Source of the DNA: JBEVOS01 sp964563395 | Lineage (GTDB): Bacteria; Pseudomonadota; Alphaproteobacteria; Caulobacterales; Aquidulcibacteraceae | DNA: 64,000 nt | NCBI GenBank assembly: GCA_964563395.1 | Contig: CAZLWK010000012.1 | Coordinates: 31,696-95,695, forward strand | Direction of reading: 5' to 3' | Part shown: positions 16,774-25,523 of the stretch, in pieces | How positions within the stretch are numbered: the first letter of the stretch is position 1 | Layout: each line of letters starts with the position of its first letter | Translations under genes and position numbers: made by a program | The notes under the pieces: generated by a model | Seen by the model: only the letters and a program-made list of their open reading frames with translations | What the model was told of the DNA's origin: nothing | The model's database searches: none

Positions 16774-18633
16774 ATGCGCATCCTTCTGCCGGCGTTTCTC
16801 GCGCTCTGCCTCACCGCTTGCGGGGCGGCCCCGCCCCGGCCGCAAAGCGCCTTCGACGGACGCGTGGAGGATTGGGCGCGCGAGATCGTCGCCGACGATC
16901 CTGAATTCGCCACGCGCGCCGGTCTGCGCGCGGACGTGGCGGGCGAAGGCTTCGAAACGCGACTGACCGATCGATCCGTGGCCGCGCAAGAGCGCGCGCG
17001 CAGCGCCGCCGAACGGCGCCTCGTGGAATTGCGCGCGGTGGACGAAGCGAGCCTCACGCCGGAAGAGGCCGTGACCTACGCCGCGCTCAGCGCCCAATTC
17101 GAGACCGCCGCCGGGGCGGCGCGCTTTGGCTTCGGCGCGTTTCATCCGCTGGGCGGCGCCCAGCCCTACGTGATGACGCCCATCACCGGCGCCTATCTCG
17201 ACCTCGCCGATTTTTTCGACACCGCGCATACGATCGCCACGCTCGCCGAGGCCGAGACCTATGTGGCGCGGCTGCGCGAGGCGGCCGGCGCGCTCGACGC
17301 GGAAGCCGCGCGCGCGCGCGCCGACGCCGAAGCGGGAATCGTGCCGCCCGATTTCATCCTGGACGGCGCCATCGCCGCCTTGGACCGCGCGGCCGCCACG
17401 CCGCTGCAAGCGCAAACCTATGTAAGCGCGCTGCGCACGCGGCTGATCGCGCTGACGCCCGCCGGCGCGGACGGCGCGCCCCATCCCCAAGCGGCGCGCG
17501 CGCAATCCCTGCTGGCGCAGGCCGAAGCGATCACGCGCGACGCCATCGTGCCGGCGCACCAGCGCGCGGCGGCGACGTTGCGCGCGCTGCGTCCGCGCGC
17601 GACGCATGAGGCCGGCATATGGCGCTTGCCGAACGGCGCGGTCTATTACGCGGCGCTGCTGCGCTTCGAGACGACGAGCACGCTTTCAGCGGAGGAGATT
17701 CATCAGATCGGCCGCGCGCGCGTCGCCGCGCTTGAGCAGGAATTGGACGTGGCTCTGCGCCGGCTCGGTCGCGCGGAAGGCAGCGTGGGCGCGCGCCTCG
17801 CGGCGCTAACCGCCGATCCGCGCTATCAGTATGAAGCGAGCGATGCGGGCCGGGCGAAATTGCTGGCCGATGTGCGCGCGCGCGTGAACCGCGTCATGCA
17901 GCGCGCGCCGGAATGGTTCGAGACCTTGCCGCGCGCGCCCTTGGAGGTGCGCCGCGTGCCGCCGATCGCGGAAGGCGCGGCCTCCGGCGCCTATTACGAT
18001 CCGCCCTCCTTGGACGGCGCCAAGCCCGGCATCTATTACATCAATCTGCGCAATCTGGCGGAGATGACGCGCATTGATCTGCCGACGCAGGATTATCACG
18101 AGGCCGTGCCCGGCCATCATTTCCAGGTCGCGCTCGCGCGCGAGCGGGGCGATCTGCCGCTGATGCGCCGGCTCTTGTCGTTCACCGCCTATGGCGAGGG
18201 CTGGGGCCTTTACGCGGAGCAATTGGCCGACGAACAGGGACTTTACCGCGAGGATCCGATCGGACGCATCGGCTATCTGCGCTGGCAATTGTGGCGCGCG
18301 GCGCGGCTCGTGGTGGACACCGGCATTCACGCCAAGCGCTGGTCGCGCGAGCAGGCGATCGCCTATCTGCTCGAAACCACGGGCGATTCGCCGGGCGTGG
18401 TGATTTCCGAGGTCGATCGCTACGTGGTGCTGCCGGGGCAAGCGTGCGCCTATGAACTTGGCCGGCGCGAAATCGTGCGCCTGCGCGAACTGGCCCGCAA
18501 CGCGCTTGGGCCGGATTATGATCTGCGCGGCTTCCACAGCGCGATCCTGGCCGAAGGCGAATTGCCGTTCAGCGCGCTCGAGGCGCGCGTGCGCGCCTAT
18601 ATCGACGCGCGCCGCGCGGCGGCGCAGCGCTGA
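16774..18633 (+). CDS. DUF885 family lipoprotein, putative metallopeptidase
   Basis: A 619-aa DUF885 protein. The N-terminus MRILLPAFLALCLTACG is a lipoprotein signal with the cysteine at residue 16. The body is helical, and the conserved core YHEAVPGHHFQVALARE near residue 440 gives an HExxH-like metal site, followed by YGEGWGLYAEQLADE, which would supply further ligands. This arrangement is shared with M3/M32-like zinc peptidases, and the family is generally taken to be peptidases of the cell envelope. Substrate is unknown. It follows the MaoC gene by 44 nt and converges with the ompW-like gene. Confidence 0.82.
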   Translation: MRILLPAFLALCLTACGAAPPRPQSAFDGRVEDWAREIVADDPEFATRAGLRADVAGEGFETRLTDRSVAAQERARSAAERRLVELRAVDEASLTPEEAVTYAALSAQFETAAGAARFGFGAFHPLGGAQPYVMTPITGAYLDLADFFDTAHTIATLAEAETYVARLREAAGALDAEAARARADAEAGIVPPDFILDGAIAALDRAAATPLQAQTYVSALRTRLIALTPAGADGAPHPQAARAQSLLAQAEAITRDAIVPAHQRAAATLRALRPRATHEAGIWRLPNGAVYYAALLRFETTSTLSAEEIHQIGRARVAALEQELDVALRRLGRAEGSVGARLAALTADPRYQYEASDAGRAKLLADVRARVNRVMQRAPEWFETLPRAPLEVRRVPPIAEGAASGAYYDPPSLDGAKPGIYYINLRNLAEMTRIDLPTQDYHEAVPGHHFQVALARERGDLPLMRRLLSFTAYGEGWGLYAEQLADEQGLYREDPIGRIGYLRWQLWRAARLVVDTGIHAKRWSREQAIAYLLETTGDSPGVVISEVDRYVVLPGQACAYELGRREIVRLRELARNALGPDYDLRGFHSAILAEGELPFSALEARVRAYIDARRAAAQR

Positions 18634-18660
18634 GGCCGCCACGCCGCGCGCTGCGCGCCC

Positions 18661-19293
18661 CTAGAATCGATAGCCGATTCCGGCCGAAATCACCCATGGA
18701 TCGATGTCGACATCGGCCGTCACCGCGCCGTTATTGATCGACACATCGGTGTTGATCCAGACCTTGCGTGCATCGAGATTGATCGCCCAGCGCTCATTGA
18801 GGCGAATGTCCGCCCCGACTTGCAGCGCGGGCCCGACGCTGTCGTCATACGCGATATCGGTCACGACGCCGCCGGCGGGCAAATCCTCGTTGAAGAAATG
18901 CGTGTAGTTCACGCCCGCGCCGACATAAGGCTCGATCGCGCCGAAATTGGTCCAGCGATATTTGACGGTCAATGTCGGAGGAAACAGCGTCACCTCGCCG
19001 AGATCGACATCGTTCAAGATCGTGCCGACGGCCTTCACTTCGTGCGGCGCCACGCAGCACAAAAGCTCCATCGAGACATGCTCGCCGAAGAACCATTCAA
19101 GTTGAACGGAGGGAACATATTCGTCCGATATGTCGGGCCCTCCGCCGATGGAGGTCTCCCCGCCCTCGTCCGGCAATACGCCGATAACACCCAGCTTGAT
19201 CTGCAAGCGATCCTCGAACACGCCCGCTTGCACAGGCGCCGCGAGCGCGCCGAACAGCACGACGGCGGCGGCCGCCGTCTTCAGAATCCACAT
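18661..19293 (-). CDS. OmpW-family outer membrane protein
   Basis: A 210-aa small beta-barrel. It has a signal peptide (AAAAVVLFGALAAPVQAG), then a mature part with alternating hydrophobic strands: LQIKLGVIGVLPDE, PSVQLEWFFGEHVSMELLC, FPPTLTVKYRW, GAIEPYVGAGVNYTHFF and ALQVGADIRLNERWAINLDARKVW. It ends in GIGYRF with the C-terminal phenylalanine that barrel assembly uses. These are OmpW features; OmpW forms a narrow channel for small hydrophobic compounds. The ATG at 19293 has GGGAGAAGGG upstream. Long in-frame extensions upstream have no ribosome-binding site and were excluded. Confidence 0.85.
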   Translation of the reverse strand: MWILKTAAAAVVLFGALAAPVQAGVFEDRLQIKLGVIGVLPDEGGETSIGGGPDISDEYVPSVQLEWFFGEHVSMELLCCVAPHEVKAVGTILNDVDLGEVTLFPPTLTVKYRWTNFGAIEPYVGAGVNYTHFFNEDLPAGGVVTDIAYDDSVGPALQVGADIRLNERWAINLDARKVWINTDVSINNGAVTADVDIDPWVISAGIGYRF

Positions 19294-19459
19294 GCCCTTC
19301 TCCCTCACTATCCCCGCGGCGGTGAAAGAAGGTCGCGATGCGGCGTGCGCATCGTTGATCGTCGTCAAATCGATTGCGGCGCGCGGTCGCAGGACCGCCA
19401 TAAGAGCGCCCCGATCGAGGCGCGACCTGAACGCAAGACACAATTCAGGGGAGCGGACG

Positions 19460-21196
19460 ATGATGCCACGAGCGAAGCGTTGGCGCGCGGCGGGCGCGGC
19501 GTGCCTCATGCTGGCGGCCTGCGCGACGCCGCCTGCGCAACAGACCACGCGAAGCGATGCGCCGGAGGCGCGCATTCCCCCACCCAGTGTCGCCGCCGAA
19601 GCGCGCGACCGCATGGGTCCTCCCCCGCCGCCGCCCCCGCCCTCCGCGCTCCCCACGATTGGCGGCGCGTTGATGTCTCAAGCGCAACGCGCGCCGCAGC
19701 CCATGCCCGGCGATGTCGACCGCGAGCGGTATCAGCACGAGGACACAAATCCGGTGCGCCAGGTCGCGGAGGCGCCGGTCTCCACCTTTTCCATCGATGT
19801 CGACACGGCGTCCTACGCCAATGTGCGGCGCATGTTGAACGCGGGGCGCCTGCCGCCGCGCGACGCGGTGCGCACGGAAGAGCTGATCAATTATTTCCGC
19901 TACGATTATCCCTTGCCGGCGCAGCGCACGCAGCCGTTCTCAACCTTCGTCGCGGTCGCGCCCTCGCCCTGGGCGGAGGGGCGTGAAATCGTGCATATCG
20001 GCCTGCAAGGCTATCACCTCATTCCGCGTGAGCGGCCGGCGCTCAATCTCGTGCTGCTGATCGACGTCTCCGGCTCCATGGGCGAAGAGAACAAACTTCC
20101 GCTCGCCCTTCGCGGCTTTCGCGAACTGGTCGATCAATTGCGTCCGCAAGACCGCATCGCCATCGCCGTCTATGCCGGCGCGGCGGGCGAAATCCTGCCG
20201 CCAACGCCCGGCAATGAAAAAGCGCGTATCATCGCCGCCTTCGAAAACCTTCAAGCCGGCGGTTCGACCGCGGGTGGCGAGGGGTTGCGCCTCGCCTATG
20301 CGCTGGCCGAACGCCATTTCAACCGCAACGCCATCAACCGCGTGATGATCGCCACGGACGGCGATTTCAACGTGGGCATCAACGATCCGCAACAGCTGGA
20401 GGATTTCGTCACGCGTCAGCGCGAAACCGGAATCTATCTCTCCGTGCTCGGCTTCGGCGGCGGCAATTACAATGACGCGCTGATGCAGCGCCTGGCGCAG
20501 AACGGCAATGGCGTGGCCGCCTATATCGACACCTTCGCCGAAGCGCGCCGTGTGCTGCGCGACGAAATCGCCGCGCAGATGTTCCCCATCGCCAATGACG
20601 TGAAGATCCAGGTCGAGTTCAATCCGCGCGCGGTCGCCGAATATCGCCTCATCGGCTACGAGACTCGCATGTTGAACCGCGAGGATTTCAACAATGACCG
20701 CGTCGACGCCGGCGAGATCGGCGCGGGCCACGCGGTGACGGCGATCTATGAGATCACCCGCCCTGGCGGGCGCACGCTGACCGATCCGCTGCGCTACCAG
20801 GCCGCGCCGACGCCCAGCGCGGGCGGGACCGAGATCGCCTTCCTGCGCGTGCGCTACAAGCTGCCGGGCGAGAGCCAGAGCCGGCTGATCGAGCGCGCGA
20901 TCACGCCCGCGGACCGGCACGCGAGCCTCGCGGCCGCGCCCGAGGCGACGCGCTGGGCCGGCGCGGTCGCCAGCTTCGGGCAGATGCTGCGCGAGGACCC
21001 CTTCCTCGACGAGGGCTTCGCCTATGACGACGTCATCGCCTTGGCCCAGGGCGCGCGCGGGCGCGACGAGGACGGCTGGCGGGCCGAGTTCGTCCAACTG
21101 GCGCGGGCGGCGCAGAGCGCGGCGGGGCTGCCCAAGCTCCAAAGCCAGGTCCGGCCCGAGCCGCCGCGCCCCATACCCGCGCCAAGGCCAAGATAA
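19460..21196 (+). CDS. YfbK-like von Willebrand factor A domain lipoprotein
   Basis: A 578-aa envelope protein. The start MMPRAKRWRAAGAACLMLAAC is a lipoprotein signal ending in the lipobox LAAC. A proline-rich linker (PPPPPPPPS) follows. The von Willebrand N-terminal region (FSIDVDTASYANVRRML, RTEELINYFRYDYP) precedes a VWA domain with the metal-ion site DVSGSMGEEN near residue 200 and MIATDGDFNVG. A C-terminal DUF3520-like region completes the YfbK architecture. The partner and role are unknown in most bacteria. AGGGGAG precedes the tandem ATGs at 19460. It lies 220 bp upstream of groES but is not obviously in that operon. Confidence 0.88.
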   Translation: MMPRAKRWRAAGAACLMLAACATPPAQQTTRSDAPEARIPPPSVAAEARDRMGPPPPPPPPSALPTIGGALMSQAQRAPQPMPGDVDRERYQHEDTNPVRQVAEAPVSTFSIDVDTASYANVRRMLNAGRLPPRDAVRTEELINYFRYDYPLPAQRTQPFSTFVAVAPSPWAEGREIVHIGLQGYHLIPRERPALNLVLLIDVSGSMGEENKLPLALRGFRELVDQLRPQDRIAIAVYAGAAGEILPPTPGNEKARIIAAFENLQAGGSTAGGEGLRLAYALAERHFNRNAINRVMIATDGDFNVGINDPQQLEDFVTRQRETGIYLSVLGFGGGNYNDALMQRLAQNGNGVAAYIDTFAEARRVLRDEIAAQMFPIANDVKIQVEFNPRAVAEYRLIGYETRMLNREDFNNDRVDAGEIGAGHAVTAIYEITRPGGRTLTDPLRYQAAPTPSAGGTEIAFLRVRYKLPGESQSRLIERAITPADRHASLAAAPEATRWAGAVASFGQMLREDPFLDEGFAYDDVIALAQGARGRDEDGWRAEFVQLARAAQSAAGLPKLQSQVRPEPPRPIPAPRPR

Positions 21197-21289
21197 ATTA
21201 GCTTTATCAGGGATTTAGAACGGAGCGTCCGGATTGCGTCGGGGCCTGTGCGTTGGGGACAAATCGCCGCCCCGCGCTTGCCCGGGGCC

Positions 21290-21318
21290 TTGACGCGGGC
21301 GCGCCGTGCGCCTAAATC
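21290..21318 (+). promoter_or_regulatory. groESL promoter (sigma-70 and/or RpoH type)
   Basis: TTGACG (21290-21295), a 17-nt spacer and TAAATC (21313-21318) form a promoter just upstream of the CIRCE element. The same bases also read CTTGACG...CCTAAAT, which resembles the alphaproteobacterial RpoH consensus (CTTG, 17-18 nt, CCTAT-like). The start point would fall at or near the left arm of CIRCE, so HrcA binding would block initiation. Confidence 0.65.
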
Positions 21319-21325
21319 GCGCCCG

Positions 21326-21352
21326 TTAGCAACCGACCGAGGTGAGTGCCAA
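21326..21352 (+). promoter_or_regulatory. CIRCE operator (HrcA-binding inverted repeat)
   Basis: The arms TTAGCAACC (21326-21334) and GAGTGCCAA (21344-21352) are separated by exactly 9 nt. The known consensus is TTAGCACTC-N9-GAGTGCTAA, so the left arm differs at two bases and the right arm at one. Position 66 bp before the groES start and just after the promoter is standard for HrcA-repressed groESL operons. hrcA is not in the window. Confidence 0.88.
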
Positions 21353-21417
21353 TGGCTCTGCTTCGCTTGTTTGTAAACAGAAATCATCCTGCGAACGGAA
21401 ATCAAAAGGAGACCAGC

Positions 21418-21738
21418 GTGGCCAGCTTTCGTCCGCTGCACGATCGCGTGCTCGTCAAGCGCGTGAAGGAAGAAGAGAAGACCAAGGGCGGGATCATCAT
21501 CCCCGACACCGCCAAGGAAAAGCCCCAGGAAGGCGAAGTCGTCGCCGTCGGCCCCGGCGGACGCGACGAGGACGGCGAGCGCATCGCCATGGACGTGAAG
21601 GTCGGCGACCGCATCCTGTTCGGCAAGTGGTCGGGCACGGAAGTCACCATCGATGGCGAAGAGCTCCTGATCATGAAGGAGAGCGACATCATGGGCGTGA
21701 TCGAAGGCAAGGAAGCGAAGGGCAAGAAGGCCGCCTAA
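21418..21738 (+). CDS. groES: Co-chaperonin GroES
   Basis: A 106-aa GroES of normal length, forming the heptameric lid of the GroEL folding chamber. Signature segments are FRPLHDRVLVKRVKEEEKTKGGIIIPDTAKEKPQEGEV in pieces: the N-terminal FRPLHDRVLV, the mobile loop KTKGGIIIPDTAKEK and the roof GPGGRDEDGER. The start is a GTG at 21418 with AGGAG 7 nt upstream; an in-frame ATG at 21346 overlaps CIRCE and would add an unrelated N-terminus, so it was rejected. The groEL gene follows after 45 nt. A C-terminal KEAKGKKAA tail is slightly longer than in E. coli. Confidence 0.97.
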   Translation: MASFRPLHDRVLVKRVKEEEKTKGGIIIPDTAKEKPQEGEVVAVGPGGRDEDGERIAMDVKVGDRILFGKWSGTEVTIDGEELLIMKESDIMGVIEGKEAKGKKAA

Positions 21739-21783
21739 GGGCGCCGCGCTCTTTCTCCCCCTTTCATATTTCAAGAGGAAAAC

Positions 21784-23430
21784 ATGGCAGCGAAACTCGT
21801 CAATTTTGGCGCCGATGCGCGTGAGCGCATGCTTCAAGGCGTCGACATCCTCGCCAACGCGGTGAAGGTCACGCTCGGTCCCAAGGGCCGCAACGTCGTT
21901 ATCGAGAAATCCTTCGGCGCCCCGCGCACCACGAAGGACGGCGTCACGGTCGCGAAGGAAATCGAGCTGGAAGATAAGTTCCAGAACATGGGCGCCCAGC
22001 TGATCCGCGAAGTGGCGTCCAAGACCAATGACGAAGCCGGCGACGGCACCACCACCGCCACCGTGCTGGCTCAAGCGATCGTCCGCGAAGGCATGAAGGC
22101 CGTCTCGTCCGGCCGCAACCCGATGGATTTGCGCCGGGGCATCGACAAGGCCGTCACCGCCATCGTCGCCGACCTCAAGTCGAAGGCCCAGAAAGTGAAG
22201 GGCTCGGCCGAAATCGCGCAAGTCGGCACGATTTCCGCCAATGGCGACACCGACATCGGCAAATTCCTCGCCGACGCGATGGCCAAGGTCGGCAATGAAG
22301 GCGTGATCACGGTCGAGGAAGCCAAGTCGCTGGAAACCGAACTCGATGTCGTGGAAGGCATGCAATTCGACCGCGGCTATCTCTCGCCCTATTTCATCAC
22401 CAACGCCGACAAGATGGACGCCACGCTCGAAGAGCCGCTGATCCTGCTCTTCGAAAAGAAGCTGTCCTCGCTGCAGCCGATGCTGCCGATTCTGGAAGCG
22501 GTCGTGCAAAATGGCCGTCCGCTCCTGATCATCGCGGAAGACGTCGAAGGCGAAGCGCTCGCCACGCTGGTGGTCAACAAGCTGCGCGGCGGCCTCAAGG
22601 TCGCGGCGGTGAAAGCCCCGGGCTTCGGCGATCGCCGCAAGGCCATGCTGGAAGACATCGCCATCCTCACGGGCGGCCAAGTCATCAGCGAAGACCTGGG
22701 CATCAAGCTCGAGAACGTCACCATCGACATGCTCGGCAAGGCCAAGAAGGTCGTCGTCAAGAAGGACGACACCACCGTCGTCGACGGCTATGGCGACAAG
22801 AAGGACATTGAAGGCCGCATCAATCAGATCCGCGCCCAGATCGAGGAAACGACGTCCGATTATGACCGCGAGAAGCTGCAAGAGCGTCTCGCCAAGCTGG
22901 CGGGCGGCGTGGCCGTGATCAAGGTCGGCGGGGCCACCGAAGTCGAGGTGAAGGAGCGCAAGGATCGCGTCGATGACGCGCTCAACGCGACCCGCGCCGC
23001 GGTCGAGGAAGGCATCGTCCCCGGCGGCGGCGTGGCGCTCCTGCGCGCGGCGCTGAAGCTCGACGTCAAGGGCGACAACGAAGACCAGAATGTCGGCGTG
23101 GCGATCGTGCGCAAGGCGCTCGAGGCGCCGATCCGTCAGATCGCGGAAAACGCCGGCGTGGAAGGCTCCATCGTCGTCGGCAAGCTGCGTGAATCGAAGG
23201 ACGACAATTTCGGCTTCAACGCGCAGACCGAGCAATATGTCGACATGATCAAGGCCGGCATCATCGACCCCGTGAAGGTCGTGCGCACGGCGCTGCAGGA
23301 CGCGGCCTCGGTCGCCGGCCTCATCATCACGACGGAAGCCTCGATCGCCGAAGCGCCGAAGAAGTCCTCGGGCGGCGCGCCCGGCGGCATGCCCGGTGGC
23401 ATGGGCGGCATGGGCGACATGGATTTCTAA
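21784..23430 (+). CDS. groEL: Chaperonin GroEL
   Basis: A 548-aa HSP60 chaperonin, the expected length. It begins MAAKLVNFGADARERMLQGV and contains the ATP-site motif DGTTTATVLAQAI. The equatorial, intermediate and apical domains are in order, with VVEGMQFDRGYLSPYF in the apical region and the chaperonin signature about residue 405 (AAVEEGIVPGGGVALL). The C-terminus ends in GGM repeats (GGMPGGMGGMGDMDF). It folds cytosolic proteins with GroES. AAGAGGAAAAC precedes the ATG. Transcription is from the groES promoter under CIRCE, and an intrinsic terminator lies 30 nt after the stop. Confidence 0.98.
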   Translation: MAAKLVNFGADARERMLQGVDILANAVKVTLGPKGRNVVIEKSFGAPRTTKDGVTVAKEIELEDKFQNMGAQLIREVASKTNDEAGDGTTTATVLAQAIVREGMKAVSSGRNPMDLRRGIDKAVTAIVADLKSKAQKVKGSAEIAQVGTISANGDTDIGKFLADAMAKVGNEGVITVEEAKSLETELDVVEGMQFDRGYLSPYFITNADKMDATLEEPLILLFEKKLSSLQPMLPILEAVVQNGRPLLIIAEDVEGEALATLVVNKLRGGLKVAAVKAPGFGDRRKAMLEDIAILTGGQVISEDLGIKLENVTIDMLGKAKKVVVKKDDTTVVDGYGDKKDIEGRINQIRAQIEETTSDYDREKLQERLAKLAGGVAVIKVGGATEVEVKERKDRVDDALNATRAAVEEGIVPGGGVALLRAALKLDVKGDNEDQNVGVAIVRKALEAPIRQIAENAGVEGSIVVGKLRESKDDNFGFNAQTEQYVDMIKAGIIDPVKVVRTALQDAASVAGLIITTEASIAEAPKKSSGGAPGGMPGGMGGMGDMDF

Positions 23431-23460
23431 GGACATCCATCAATCGCCACGGAAACGGAA

Positions 23461-23488
23461 ACGGCGGAGCGCAAGCTCCGCCGTTTTT
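23461..23488 (+). terminator. Intrinsic terminator of groESL
   Basis: A perfect 10-bp stem, ACGGCGGAGC (23461-23470) and GCTCCGCCGT (23475-23484), closes on a GCAA tetraloop and runs into TTTTT. It sits 30 nt after the groEL stop and just before the stop of the convergent membrane-protein gene. Confidence 0.93.
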
Positions 23489-23491
23489 GAT

Positions 23492-23878
23492 TTACAGCAG
23501 CGGCGCCATCGCGGCCTCGGGCGCGGCCATGGAGACCGCCAGTCCAAGGGCGATGAGGGCGAATGCGCTGGTGAGTATCGGCGAACGGCGCGCAAGGCCC
23601 GTGGCCAGGAGCGCCGCAACGGCGCCCGCGTTCGAGACGAGCCCCATGATCGTCACGCCCCATGGGAATGCGCCGCTCGCGAGGACGAAAAATCCGGACG
23701 CATAGCCGACAAGCAGCGCATTCACCGCCACGCCATAAAGGCGCAGCCAGGCGATCGCCTCCCCGCCTAGTCCCGAGCGCTTCGACAAATATGCCTGCGG
23801 CGCCAAAACCAGCGGCGCGGAGACACCCACCAAAGTCACGCCAATCTTGAACGCGAGCAGCAAAGCAAGATAAGACAT
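23492..23878 (-). CDS. Small four-helix membrane protein, HxlR-linked
   Basis: A 128-aa hydrophobic protein with about four membrane helices (LALLLAFKIGVTLVGVSAPLVLAP, LYGVAVNALLVGYASGFFVLA, VTIMGLVSNAGAVAALLATGLA, SAFALIALGLAVSMAAPEA, each seen in part). I do not recognise the family. The ATG at 23878 has GGAGGTGGGG directly upstream and is preferred to the in-frame ATG at 23890. It is divergent from an HxlR-type regulator, and a perfect 16-bp palindrome lies within its promoter, so it is the likely target of that regulator. HxlR members often sense electrophiles and control small membrane or redox proteins; that link is only a suggestion. Confidence 0.7.
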   Translation of the reverse strand: MSYLALLLAFKIGVTLVGVSAPLVLAPQAYLSKRSGLGGEAIAWLRLYGVAVNALLVGYASGFFVLASGAFPWGVTIMGLVSNAGAVAALLATGLARRSPILTSAFALIALGLAVSMAAPEAAMAPLL

Positions 23879-23888
23879 CCCCACCTCC

Positions 23889-23916
23889 ATTCTAAGTTCG
23901 AACTTAGGACTTACAA
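23889..23916 (-). promoter_or_regulatory. Promoter with 16-bp palindromic HxlR operator
   Basis: On the minus strand TTGTAA (23911-23916) and TAGAAT (23889-23894) are separated by 16 nt and precede the membrane-protein gene. The spacer contains the perfect palindrome CTAAGTTCGAACTTAG (23892-23907). A repressor bound there would block this promoter and would also sit 8 bp before the divergent regulator gene, which fits autoregulation by the HxlR protein. Confidence 0.7.
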
Positions 23917-24377
23917 TGCCCCTCAAGTCAAGCTCGCCTCGGATTGAGCGCTCTCCGATCCCAATGGAGACGTGCGGCATGGCCCATGCGGCGGACGTCA
24001 TGGGGGATCGATGGGTGCTGTTGATCCTGCGCAGCGTGCTCTATGGGGTGAGCCGCTTCGCCGATCTGCAAGCGGAGTTAGGCATTTCGCGCGGCATCCT
24101 CAGCGAGCGGCTGGAGCGGCTCGTTCAAGCCGGGCTTCTCGAACGCCACGCCTATCAGGAAACGGGCGCCCGCCCGCGGGAGGAATATCGCCCGACGAAA
24201 GCAGCGCGCGCGCTTACGCTGGCCTTCGCGGCGCTGCAGCAATGGGGCGATGTGTGGCTCCGCGCCGCGCCCCCGCCGGCGCGACCGAGATCGCGACTTA
24301 CGGGCGAGCCGCTCAAGGTGGCGTTCGTCACCAGCGACGGCGTCGTCACGCCTGAGCGGGACGTCATCATGGGATGA
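23916..24377 (+). CDS. HxlR-family winged-helix transcriptional regulator
   Basis: A 153-aa HxlR/MarR-like regulator. The family core reads CGMAHAADVMGDRWVLLILRS, then RFADLQAELGISRGILSERLERLVQAGLLER with the recognition helix, then the wing YRPTKAARAL. The cysteine at the start of the core (in METCGMAH) sits where HxlR family members have their redox-sensing cysteine. The first ATG (23916) has no ribosome-binding site and lies immediately after the palindrome; an in-frame ATG at 23964 would give a shorter, still complete domain. Its stop abuts that of the ABC permease gene. Confidence 0.85.
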   Translation: MPLKSSSPRIERSPIPMETCGMAHAADVMGDRWVLLILRSVLYGVSRFADLQAELGISRGILSERLERLVQAGLLERHAYQETGARPREEYRPTKAARALTLAFAALQQWGDVWLRAAPPPARPRSRLTGEPLKVAFVTSDGVVTPERDVIMG

Positions 24378-25523
24378 TCAAAGCGTGCGGCGGAAGCGCA
24401 GCAGCGCGAGCGTCGCCAGCGCGAGCATGATCGCGGCGAGCCAGGCGAGTTCGCCGCCGATCGCGTCGAGCCCAGAATCCTTCAACATCACCGCGCGCAC
24501 GAGTCGCACGAAATGCGTGAGCGGCAGCGCCTCGCCGATGGCTTGCGCCCAGGCGGGCATGGCCTGAAACGGAAACATGAAGCCGGAAAGAAGGATCGAC
24601 GGCAGGAACACGAAGAAGGTGAGCTGCATCGCCTGCATCTGCGTGCGCGCCACCGTGGAGATGAGATAGCCCAGCATCAGATTGGCGAAAATGAAGACGA
24701 CGACGCCCAGCGTGAACGCCAGCCAATCGCTGGGCATCGGCAAGTCGAACAGGAACGCGCCCGCGAACAGCACCAGCACCGTCTGCACCATGCCCACGAG
24801 CACGTAGGGCGATGTCTTGCCAAGCATGATTTCAAGCGGGCGCGCCGGCGTGGCGAGCAGCGTTTCCATCGTGCCGCGCTCGCTTTCGCGCGTGAGCGCG
24901 ATCGACGTGATCATCACCAGGGTCATGGTGAGAATGACGCCAAGAAGACCCGGCACGATATTGAACGCGGTGATCGCCTCGGGATTATAGAAGCGCTGCG
25001 CCACGATCTCGTAGGGCGCATCGTTGGGCGCGAGGCGCGCGAGCGGCCCCTCGAAGGCTTGTGCGAAAGCGCTTTGCGCGATGCCCGGGAGCGCGGCGAG
25101 CGGCCCGGCCGTGGCGGTGGGATCGCTCGCATCGGCGGCGATAAGGATTTGCGGGCGTTCGCCGCGCACCAGGCTTTCCTCAAAGCCGCCCGGCAGCGCG
25201 ATCATGAAGGTCGCGCCTCCCTCCTGCAGCGCGCGGGCGCCCTCGCTCTCGGTTGCAACGACGCGCTCGATCCGGAAATAGCGCGAGGCCTCCAGCGCGG
25301 ACACGAAGCTGCGCGTCATCGGCCCCTCTTCGCGCTGCACGACGATTGTCGGCAAATTACGCGGATCGGTGTTGATGGCGTAGCCGAACAGCAGCAATTG
25401 CATCACCGGCATCATCACCATCATGGCGAAGGTGAGCCGATCGCGGCGCATCTGCACGATCTCCTTGAGAAACACCGCGCCGAGCCGCATCGGAGACAGC
25501 GCGCCGCGCAAAGTCGCGATCAT
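24378..25523 (-). CDS. ABC-2 type transporter permease
   Basis: A 381-aa permease of the YhhJ/YbhR type. It has an N-terminal helix after IVQMRRDRLTFAMMVMMPVMQLLLFGYAINTD (seen in part), a large periplasmic domain (about residues 55-190) and five C-terminal membrane helices. RESERGTMETLLATPARPLEIMLGK is the characteristic cytosolic segment of this family. With the ATPase and the HlyD-like adaptor just upstream it forms an exporter for drugs or lipophilic compounds. Its start overlaps the ATPase stop by 4 nt (ATGA). Many homologous operons carry two permeases; here only one is present. Confidence 0.9.
   Translation of the reverse strand: MIATLRGALSPMRLGAVFLKEIVQMRRDRLTFAMMVMMPVMQLLLFGYAINTDPRNLPTIVVQREEGPMTRSFVSALEASRYFRIERVVATESEGARALQEGGATFMIALPGGFEESLVRGERPQILIAADASDPTATAGPLAALPGIAQSAFAQAFEGPLARLAPNDAPYEIVAQRFYNPEAITAFNIVPGLLGVILTMTLVMITSIALTRESERGTMETLLATPARPLEIMLGKTSPYVLVGMVQTVLVLFAGAFLFDLPMPSDWLAFTLGVVVFIFANLMLGYLISTVARTQMQAMQLTFFVFLPSILLSGFMFPFQAMPAWAQAIGEALPLTHFVRLVRAVMLKDSGLDAIGGELAWLAAIMLALATLALLRFRRTL

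Noticed and set aside
19130..19459. Long N-terminal extension of the VWA lipoprotein gene
   Set aside because: It runs antisense through the OmpW gene start and would bury the lipoprotein signal that begins at 19460.
21346..21417. N-terminal extension of GroES from ATG 21346
   Set aside because: It overlaps the CIRCE element and adds residues unknown in GroES; the GTG at 21418 with AGGAG upstream is the proper start.
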